Translations under genes and position numbers: made by a program
Source: Polaromonas sp.
GTDB taxonomy: Bacteria; Pseudomonadota; Gammaproteobacteria; Burkholderiales; Burkholderiaceae_C
Direction of reading: 5' to 3'
DNA: 11,570 bases
Assembly (NCBI GenBank): GCA_025362825.1
Contig: JANYFF010000229.1
Coordinates: 1-11,570, forward strand
In this document: piece by piece, positions 5,650-11,570 of the stretch
Position numbering within the stretch: the first letter of the stretch is position 1
Layout of the letters: each line of letters opens with the position of its first letter
Notes under the pieces: generated by a model
Told to the model about the DNA's origin: nothing
Database searches by the model: none
Seen by the model: the letters and a program-made list of their open reading frames with translations, nothing else

Positions 5650-7330
5650 AACCGTACCGCCTGCGTCACCCACTGTGGTGCTTGCACTGCAACTCGTCAT
5701 GCTGCTGCTGACGATAGGACCGCTCTGGTTGATCACGCGTGACTTGTTCGACGGTGCATCGGTTGGCTACGCCAGGCTAATCGGCAATGCGGACGGCCTT
5801 TACGCATGGCTTGCCGATGCGAATTGGCTGGTGGCTATTTATGTCTATAAAGTGGCATTTGCGGTGGCTGCTGCTATGGATGTACCTTACTGGCTGGTGA
5901 TCAAGGTCTTCCTGACCGGCGTTTTACTCGGACTGGTATTTGAATTCAAACGCCTGGCTACCGATGTCTTTGGCCTGGAGGACTCGCCGGCACGGCTACT
6001 GGCCTTGCTCTGCCTGGCGTCGCCATCGCTGTACACCGCTGTGTCTTCAGCCATCGTTCCCATTATTTTCTGCGTCTGGCTAGCTTTTCTGGGTCACCGG
6101 CTGTTCTGGAGCTCAGGGGGGTGGGTCAGGTTTACTGGCCTTGCGCTGATGGTGGTGTCCTTCCAGCTCAATTCCAGCATGGTGTTTGTGCTGGCGCTAG
6201 ATGTGGTTTATCTGTACCGGTTTGCAGGTTTGCGAAAGCAGCGCATCGCTTGGTTTGCACTGCTTTTCCTGTCGGCGCTTGCCGTTTATATGGTGATGCG
6301 TTCGCTTGCGCCACCCCGTCAGGTTTTTGTCGAATACAACCGCTTGCTTAATCCCTTTAATGCAGCTGATGGCCTGCGGATTGCCCGGGCCTGCGCCATG
6401 TTCATGACCTGGGGCCTGATACCGCTGGCCGGCCTGGTACTGGTCTGGATCACCTCCCTCTGGTCACGAGGGGGTCGGTCCGTGTCTCTCACCGAGATGC
6501 TGCGCAGCCTCGCCAGCTGGCAGGTTGTGTGCTGCCTGTTTCTTTGCGCCTCTGCGATATTCCCGTATGTCATGGTGGGCAAGGGTGCGCCGCTGTTTAC
6601 CCTCACCGGATTTGGCCAGGGCATCACGGAACAGGTACTTCGGGCCGCGCACAGTGGACCTTTCGCCCCGACCTGGGCCAACACGTCCGGCCGGCACGCG
6701 CTGTTTTTTGCGATCCCGCTGGCGATGCTGACCTGGTTTTTGTGCGCGCAGCTCAGGGAGCGGATGACGGGCAAAAACCGGTCGACAGCGCCGGTGCCTT
6801 TATTTCTTTTGATTGCACCGCTATTACTTTTCTGGGTGCTTGGGTCTTTTGCCAACAAGCTGGCGAACCAGGCGGCTGAAACCAGTCTGGTCAACGGCCT
6901 GAAACAGATGGCGCCGGCACCTGCAGGCGTCGTGGAGATCAAGTACGCACCCGGAAGCGACTGGCTGATCTGGACGTCAGCGGCCGGCACGATATTGCAG
7001 CAGGCCTGGGGGATATCCCATTACTACGCGATGTTCTACAGCCTCGACGCTTACCGCGATGACATGCAATGGCAATACCATGCCTACATCCGGCAGACGG
7101 GGGCCTTGAAGGCGCCTTTGATCCAAAACTATCTTTCGATGTCGGACTTCCCTGGCGAAGAATGCACAACGCGCTATGACGCCGCGCTGCCATCGTCCTT
7201 GCCTTGGTTGCTGCTGTCGGGCGTTTTTCCGACACAGGCGCCAGCTGCCCGTATAACGCTGCTTGGTACGCACTGTGACAAGGCCTATGTGATGCCGAAC
7301 CCGAGTCCCGAGAAAATCCTTATTCCCTGA
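5633..7330 (+). CDS. Unrecognised polytopic membrane protein (possible GT-C-like)
   Basis: From the TTG at 5633 the product has 565 aa. Roughly ten hydrophobic helices span residues 14 to 405 (for example 14-34, 65-81, 86-103, 121-155, 167-195, 205-221, 253-275, 296-314, 355-371, 388-405). A soluble C-terminal part of about 160 residues follows (410-565), with paired Cys at 511 and 548. After the first helix comes RDLFDG (36-41); an acidic residue in the first outer loop is common in GT-C glycosyltransferases and GtrII-type proteins, but I see no diagnostic motif and claim no family. The gene overlaps the patatin gene by 17 nt, and GGGAG 6 nt before TTG supports that start; the alternative is ATG 5588. 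Its stop lies 53 nt from the convergent alcohol dehydrogenase. A role in cell-envelope carbohydrate or lipid work is inference only. Confidence 0.75.
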   Translation: MLTSNKTVPPASPTVVLALQLVMLLLTIGPLWLITRDLFDGASVGYARLIGNADGLYAWLADANWLVAIYVYKVAFAVAAAMDVPYWLVIKVFLTGVLLGLVFEFKRLATDVFGLEDSPARLLALLCLASPSLYTAVSSAIVPIIFCVWLAFLGHRLFWSSGGWVRFTGLALMVVSFQLNSSMVFVLALDVVYLYRFAGLRKQRIAWFALLFLSALAVYMVMRSLAPPRQVFVEYNRLLNPFNAADGLRIARACAMFMTWGLIPLAGLVLVWITSLWSRGGRSVSLTEMLRSLASWQVVCCLFLCASAIFPYVMVGKGAPLFTLTGFGQGITEQVLRAAHSGPFAPTWANTSGRHALFFAIPLAMLTWFLCAQLRERMTGKNRSTAPVPLFLLIAPLLLFWVLGSFANKLANQAAETSLVNGLKQMAPAPAGVVEIKYAPGSDWLIWTSAAGTILQQAWGISHYYAMFYSLDAYRDDMQWQYHAYIRQTGALKAPLIQNYLSMSDFPGEECTTRYDAALPSSLPWLLLSGVFPTQAPAARITLLGTHCDKAYVMPNPSPEKILIP

Positions 7331-7383
7331 AACCGGTCCGTCAGACGGGGCCTTCAATCTGCCGCACGCCGTTGCTTATGCTC

Positions 7384-8520
7384 CTACATCGATTTTTCCA
7401 GCATTTCTGTGTAGTCATCGCTGGATGCCAGCCGGGGGTTGGTTTTGTGGCAATGGTCGGCCAGCGCGCCAGTGATGATTTTTCCGAAAGCATCTGGCTG
7501 AACACCCATTTCGCCAAGTCCGTGCGGCAATCCGAGCCGGGCGTTCATGTCGCGGACCGCATCCTGGATGTCCAAGCTTGAAGCCAGACCCATGGCTCGG
7601 GCCATGCGCTCAAGCCGTTTGTCTTTCTGCATGGATCCCGCGCTCGCATTGAAGCCAATCACTGCGGGCAGAAACATGGCGTTGAGCGTGCCGTGGTGCA
7701 ACCGCGGATCCACACCACCCAGGCTGTGGCTGAGCGAATGTACGCAACCCAGGCCCTTCTGGAAAGCCATGGCCCCCTGCATGGAGGCACTCATAAGGTT
7801 GAATCGCGCTTCTCGGTCACTGCCATCCCGGGTGGCGCGTTCGATATGTGCCCAGCCGCGCTCCAGGCCGTCAAGTGCAATGCCGTCAGCCGGCGGGTTG
7901 AAGGCGGCCGACATAAAGGTTTCCATGCAATGTGCTATCGCGTCCATGCCAGTGGCGGCGGTCAGCTTCGGTGGCAAGCCCAGGGTCAACTCGGGATCAC
8001 AGATCGCCGCTTTGGGCACGAGGTGCCATGAATGGAAACCGAGCTTGCGGTGGTCGTCCACGATGATGATGGCACCCCGCGCGACTTCACTGCCCGTGCC
8101 GCTGGTGGTCGGTACTGCAATCAGCGGTGCAGCACGATCCGTGATGTTTGCCGAACCGCCTTCTATGGTTGCGTAAGTGGTCAGCGGGCCTTCATGCGTC
8201 GCCGCAATTGCAACGCCCTTGGCGCAGTCAATCGCCGAGCCACCGCCCACTGCGATGAGGCCATCGCATGCATGGGCTTTGTAAAGCGCCGCTGCTGCAC
8301 GAACCGCAGCTTCCGTCGGGTTGGACGGCGTCTGGTCGAACACGGTGACCTGCAGGCCAGTCAAGACATCGAGGGCTTTTTGCAAAACGCCCGCAGCTTT
8401 GACGCCTTGGTCGGTGACTACCAGGGGGCGCGTGATGCCGACGCGGTCGCATTCCTGTTTGAGCAATTTGATGGCACCAAAATCGAACTGGATCTGTGTA
8501 ACGTAATAGATGAGGGACAT
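7384..8520 (-). CDS. Iron-containing alcohol dehydrogenase
   Basis: The 378-aa product has the length and motifs of group III (FucO-type) metal-dependent alcohol dehydrogenases, which interconvert alcohols and aldehydes or ketones with NAD(P). The nucleotide-binding part shows AVGGGSAIDCAKG (GGGS at 92-95) and PTTSGTGSE (137-145). The metal-binding residues expected from FucO are present: D193 and H197 in MDAIAHC, H261 in GCVHSLSH, and H275/H276 in LHHG. The substrate cannot be told from sequence. ATG 8520 is preferred because the protein then begins like its family (MSLIYYVTQIQFDFG). An upstream in-frame ATG at 8649 would overlap the divergent esterase gene. The ribosome site is weak. It stands alone on the minus strand, divergent from the esterase over 92 nt. 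Confidence 0.95.
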   Translation of the reverse strand: MSLIYYVTQIQFDFGAIKLLKQECDRVGITRPLVVTDQGVKAAGVLQKALDVLTGLQVTVFDQTPSNPTEAAVRAAAALYKAHACDGLIAVGGGSAIDCAKGVAIAATHEGPLTTYATIEGGSANITDRAAPLIAVPTTSGTGSEVARGAIIIVDDHRKLGFHSWHLVPKAAICDPELTLGLPPKLTAATGMDAIAHCMETFMSAAFNPPADGIALDGLERGWAHIERATRDGSDREARFNLMSASMQGAMAFQKGLGCVHSLSHSLGGVDPRLHHGTLNAMFLPAVIGFNASAGSMQKDKRLERMARAMGLASSLDIQDAVRDMNARLGLPHGLGEMGVQPDAFGKIITGALADHCHKTNPRLASSDDYTEMLEKSM

Positions 8521-8612
8521 GGTGAAATTTCTAGCGGTTGTGTCGTTGTACGATGCCGTGGTCCTGCAGGCTAATGCCGCAGTCCCTACTTTAATGTCGA
8601 ATCGGCCTGTAA

Positions 8613-9572
8613 ATGAGTCTTCACGCCCATCCCCCAAATCATTTGACACCTGCGATGCTTGATGTGCTGGACCGTGTTGGAAGGGCCAGACGGCCGACGC
8701 TGGATACCCTCACACCTGACCAGGCGCGCGCGGCTTACGATGCCGGTGCAGGCGTACTGGAAGTCCCCAGAGTGACTTTGGCGCGGGTAGAGGATTTCAG
8801 CATCCCCGCGCGTGACGGACAGCAACTGCCGGCAAGGCTGTATGCGCCCAACGCCAGTGTTCTTCCGGTACTGCTTTATTTCCACGGTGGCGGATTTACA
8901 GTTGGCAGCATTGCCTCGCACGACGTGTTGTGCCGGGAGTTGAGCCGTTTAGCCAAGTGCGCCGTGATTTCGGTGGACTACCGCCTGGCGCCGGCGCACA
9001 AGTTTCCCACCGCTGCCAACGACGCCTGGGATTCACTGCAGTGGCTTGCTGTCCATGCAGCCAAAATCGGACTTGACGCCCGCGGCATCTCAGTTGGCGG
9101 TGACAGTGCCGGCGGCACGCTGGCTGCCATGTGCGCGGTGCTGGCCCGGGATGCGGGCATCCGGCTGGCATTGCAGCTGCTGTTTTATCCTGGCTGCGCT
9201 GCACATCAGGGCACGTTATCCCACAAAAAATTTGCCAAAGGTTTTTTGCTTGAGGAGGCGCAAATAACATGGTTTTTCAACCAGTACATCCGCAGCCCTG
9301 CTGATCGTGACGACTGGCGATTTTCACCCCTCAATGCCCCGGACGTGGATGGCGTGGCACCGGCCTGGATAGGTCTGGCCGAGTGCGATCCACTAGTGGA
9401 CGAAGGGGTGATGTATGCCGACAAGCTGCGCGCTTAACGGGTTGCTGTTGATCTGGAGATCTACCGTGGTGTGACCCACGAGTTCATCAAGATGGGGCGT
9501 GTGATTCCCGAAGCCAGGCAGGCACACCGCGATGCAGCGCGGGCCCTTGGCGATGCATTCTGCAATTTGTAA
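8613..9572 (+). pseudogene. Alpha/beta-hydrolase esterase (HSL/Aes type) interrupted by in-frame TAA
   Basis: The first 274 codons encode an alpha/beta hydrolase of the hormone-sensitive-lipase (acetyl esterase) family: oxyanion motif HGGG (91-94), nucleophile GDSAG with Ser165, and Asp259 in ECDPLVDEG. A TAA at 9435-9437 then stops the frame after YADKLRA. The same frame stays open for 44 more codons after it, reading RVAVDLEIYRGVTHEFIKMG and onward to a TAA at 9570-9572, which is the normal family C-terminus with the catalytic His (codon 289, in THEF). Read through, the gene has 320 codons, the usual family size. A single base change (for example CAA or GAA to TAA) would explain it, so this is a recent nonsense mutation, a sequencing error, or rarely readthrough. 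The truncated product lacks the catalytic His and should be inactive. The next gene starts 14 nt after the restored end. Confidence 0.88.
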
Positions 9573-9586
9573 TTGACCAGGTAACC

Positions 9587-10453
9587 ATGACACCACAAGA
9601 TTTCCGTTTTTTTCACCAGCTGCGGGTTCGCTGGGCCGAGGTTGACATGCAGAAAATTGTGTTTAACGCACATTACCTGATGTACTTCGACACGGCGATT
9701 TCTGATTACTGGCGGGCGCTGGCCTTGCCTTACGAGGCGGCCATGCACCAGCTTGGTGGCGACCTGTATGTCAAGAAAGCCAGCATTGAATACCATGGCT
9801 CGGCGCGTTTTGACGACCGCCTGGACGTGGCGCTCAAATGCGTCCGTGTCGGTAATTCATCCATTGTTTTTTCAGGCGCAATTTTCAGGGCCGGCGAGCT
9901 GCTGATCACCTGCGAGCTGGTTTATGTATTTGCGGACCCGACTTCGCAGACGTCGAAGCCCGTGCCGGATCAATTGCGGCATCTATTGGTGCGCTTTGAA
10001 GAACGCCAACCCGTTACGAGGCTTGAAACCGGTACCTGGGCGCAGCTTGGTACAGATGCTGCAAAACTTCGTACAGAGATTTTCGTTCAGGAACAGCGTA
10101 TTCCCGTTGAGCTGGAGTGGGACGAGGCCGACCAAACCGCTGTGCATGCGGTCGTATATAACGCCCTGGGCCAGCCAGTCGCGACAGGGCGGTTGCTGCG
10201 GGATTCCGCCGGGAACAGCAGGATAGGGCGGATGGCGGTAAAGCGCGTGTTGCGGGGAGCGCGACTGGGCCGTGACATATTGCACGCTTTGATGGACGTT
10301 TCCAGGGAGCGCGGCGACCTCGATCTGATGCTGCACGCGCAGTTGAGCGCCCAGGGCTTTTACCAGCGCGCTGGCTTTTCGAGCCGTGGAGAACCTTTTG
10401 ACGAGGCCGGCATCCCACACATCGAGATGAGCAGGCCTTTTGCAGGTGCCTGA
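9587..10453 (+). CDS. Acyl-CoA thioesterase (YbgC/FadM-like)-GNAT acetyltransferase fusion
   Basis: The product is 288 aa with two domains. Residues 1 to about 140 form a 4HBT hotdog domain: VRWAEVDMQKIVFNAHYLMY, in which Asp20 sits where YbgC-type enzymes have their catalytic Asp, followed by FVKKASIEYHGSARFDD-like sequence (VKKASIEYHG). Residues of about 148-288 are a GNAT domain like ElaA/YjcF: LRTEIFVQEQRIP, the acetyl-CoA loop region GRMAVKRVLRGARLGRD, and LHAQLSAQGFYQRAGF with EAGIPHIEM. The thioesterase part should hydrolyse acyl-CoA; the acceptor of the acetyl group is unknown. AGGT lies 4 nt before the ATG. The gene follows the interrupted esterase by 14 nt and is probably in the same operon. 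No stop or start separates the domains, so this is a true fusion in the sequence given. Confidence 0.9.
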   Translation: MTPQDFRFFHQLRVRWAEVDMQKIVFNAHYLMYFDTAISDYWRALALPYEAAMHQLGGDLYVKKASIEYHGSARFDDRLDVALKCVRVGNSSIVFSGAIFRAGELLITCELVYVFADPTSQTSKPVPDQLRHLLVRFEERQPVTRLETGTWAQLGTDAAKLRTEIFVQEQRIPVELEWDEADQTAVHAVVYNALGQPVATGRLLRDSAGNSRIGRMAVKRVLRGARLGRDILHALMDVSRERGDLDLMLHAQLSAQGFYQRAGFSSRGEPFDEAGIPHIEMSRPFAGA

Positions 10454-10514
10454 AATTTCACCGCAGGCAGGAAAATCGACTGTTACAAGCAGCGACAATA
10501 GCGGCGTGCGATCG

Positions 10515-10529
10515 AGGCGGGACGCCTTT
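10515..10529 (+). terminator. Small hairpin in the 10454-10560 gap, possible weak terminator
   Basis: AGGCG (10515-10519) and CGCCT (10523-10527) form a perfect five-pair stem around GGA, followed by only three T residues. It lies 62 nt after the fusion-gene stop and 34 nt before the next ATG. It may end the upstream operon or shape the leader of the next gene. The short T run makes it a weak candidate. Confidence 0.25.
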
Positions 10530-10560
10530 GCGCCGGTATCCAGAAACACAATAAATTTTC

Positions 10561-11570
10561 ATGGCCAAGAAAAAACGTATCTACGCGAACAAGTCCGGTA
10601 ATGCCGCGAGTGCGGCCGACGCTAGCGACCTCATAACACCGAAGGCTGCAGGTGCCGCCGGGGCAGAGTTACCAAACAAACTGAGGTCGGGCGCAGCATC
10701 CCTGGACAAGCGGGTTCGCGCGTCGGTCAGCTCTGTGAAGAGCACGATGTCGTCGCTGCTGCCTGCTGAAGTTGAACGCGGCGATTGGACCGTCGTGATT
10801 CTGGCCCTGATGATGTTTCTGACGCCCGCTGTCGGTGTGCCGAACGAGGAAATGTTGCAGGACACGCTGAAATCCATCGTCGCGTCTTTCGCGGCCATCA
10901 GTGCCGGACTGCTGTTTTTCTGGCAGCAACGCAACCGCCGCGACGGCCTGCGCTGGCATGCGCTGATGTGGCTCCCGCTGGCCCTGATGTTTTATGCGCT
11001 TGGCAGCATGGTCTGGTCGCACACCTATCTTGGAGGTGTCGAAGCCATTCGCTGGTTTGTCTTCAGCCTGTTGCTGTGGCTGGGTATCAATACCCTGTCT
11101 CGGGGCCGGACCGGATACCTTGCAGAAGGCATTCACTGGGGCGCCTTTGTCGCGTCGCTATGGACAGTATTGCAATTTCTCGTCGATTTCACTTATTTCC
11201 CGCAAGGCCCCAATCCTGCATCGACCTTTGTAAACCGCAATTTCTTTGCCGAGTTTGTGGTCTGTACGCTGCCCTTTTCAGCTTACCTGCTGGCGCAAGC
11301 CAAAGGGTCGGGGCGCATCACGCTGTTGTCTTTTGCGCTCGGGTTTAACGTGGTGGCATTGATGATGACCGGTACCCGAGGCGCGCTGACCGCCATGTGG
11401 ATACTCTTAGCCATCGTGCTGCCGGTCATGGCGGTGCTTTACCGCAAGCAGTTTGCTTTTATGCGATGGGATTCTGGCAAGCGAATCCTGGCTTGCGGTG
11501 TGATGTGCGCCACGATTGTGATTTTGGGCCTGTCAACCACGACCAACCCGAGGCTGCTGGAAGACTCAAA
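10561..11570 (+). CDS. O-antigen ligase / Wzy-type polymerase family membrane protein, 5' part
   Basis: The frame runs from ATG 10561 to the window end without a stop (336 codons seen). An in-frame TAA at 10552 rules out an upstream start. The first 75 residues are hydrophilic and basic (MAKKKRIYANK, Ala/Ser-rich), followed by several membrane helices (about 77-93, 104-121, 134-151, 163-179, 192-210, 226-245, 255-270, 277-293, 309-325). Two segments resemble the O-antigen ligase/PglL family: STFVNRNFFAEF (221-232), and MMTGTRGALTAMW (268-280), the conserved TGxRGAL region of the Wzy_C domain. Such proteins transfer or polymerise lipid-linked glycans (lipopolysaccharide, polysaccharide or glycoprotein) on the periplasmic side; which one cannot be decided. 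The ribosome site is unclear. The catalytic periplasmic loop and C-terminus lie outside the window. Confidence 0.85.
   Translation, partial: MAKKKRIYANKSGNAASAADASDLITPKAAGAAGAELPNKLRSGAASLDKRVRASVSSVKSTMSSLLPAEVERGDWTVVILALMMFLTPAVGVPNEEMLQDTLKSIVASFAAISAGLLFFWQQRNRRDGLRWHALMWLPLALMFYALGSMVWSHTYLGGVEAIRWFVFSLLLWLGINTLSRGRTGYLAEGIHWGAFVASLWTVLQFLVDFTYFPQGPNPASTFVNRNFFAEFVVCTLPFSAYLLAQAKGSGRITLLSFALGFNVVALMMTGTRGALTAMWILLAIVLPVMAVLYRKQFAFMRWDSGKRILACGVMCATIVILGLSTTTNPRLLEDS

Noticed and set aside
7335..7352. Possible bidirectional terminator between the membrane protein and the alcohol dehydrogenase
   Set aside because: GGTCC and GGGCC can pair with one wobble around an eight-base loop, but there is no T run on either strand.
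4474..9586. A new defence or lipid-signalling system made from the patatin, membrane protein, alcohol dehydrogenase and hydrolases
   Set aside because: The patatin lacks a nucleotide cyclase, sensor or nuclease partner such as the CBASS lipases have. The genes are split over three transcription units, and each, apart from the membrane protein, fits an ordinary metabolic family.
10785..11348. A 187-codon plus-strand ORF inside the O-antigen-ligase gene
   Set aside because: It lies in another frame of a gene with good membrane helices and the TGTRGAL motif. Its own translation is Arg/Ala/Cys-rich with no family.

Overview
The window reads as ordinary chromosomal DNA of a betaproteobacterium, most likely family Comamonadaceae (Polaromonas/Rhodoferax-like). 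The grounds are the moderately high GC content, the protein flavours (Tex, DUF1223, LapA-domain protein, iron-dependent alcohol dehydrogenase), and a short palindromic repeat around 5248-5310 of a kind I recall from Comamonadaceae genomes. There is no transposase, integrase, CRISPR array, rRNA or phage gene.

Layout. The left edge (2-271) holds the end of an unrecognised ORF that is still open at the window boundary. A promoter-like TATAAT follows, then two tandem lysine tRNAs, anticodons UUU (348-423) and CUU (465-540), and a weak terminator-like hairpin. On the minus strand lie a secreted DUF1223 thioredoxin-fold protein (614-1372) and a small LapA-domain inner-membrane protein with a coiled-coil tail (1499-1990). 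Divergent from these, on the plus strand, is tex (2107-4473). A patatin-like lipase starts 21 nt after it, and an unrecognised polytopic membrane protein overlaps the lipase end by 17 nt from a TTG start. The three genes look like one transcription unit.

A minus-strand iron-containing alcohol dehydrogenase (7384-8520) converges on that unit. Divergent from it are an alpha/beta-hydrolase esterase gene interrupted by an in-frame TAA (8613-9572) and, 14 nt later, a two-domain protein joining a YbgC/FadM-type thioesterase to an ElaA/YjcF-type GNAT acetyltransferase. The right edge carries the first 336 codons of an O-antigen-ligase/Wzy-type membrane protein (10561 onward, cut by the window).

The acyl-ester theme (patatin lipase, HSL-type esterase, acyl-CoA thioesterase) is suggestive, but nothing here forms a recognisable new system. 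The points most worth checking are the nonsense codon that removes the esterase's catalytic His, the two mismatches in the acceptor stem of tRNA-Lys(UUU), the palindromic repeat read in frame inside the patatin gene, the thioesterase-GNAT fusion, and the unidentified membrane protein coupled to the lipase.
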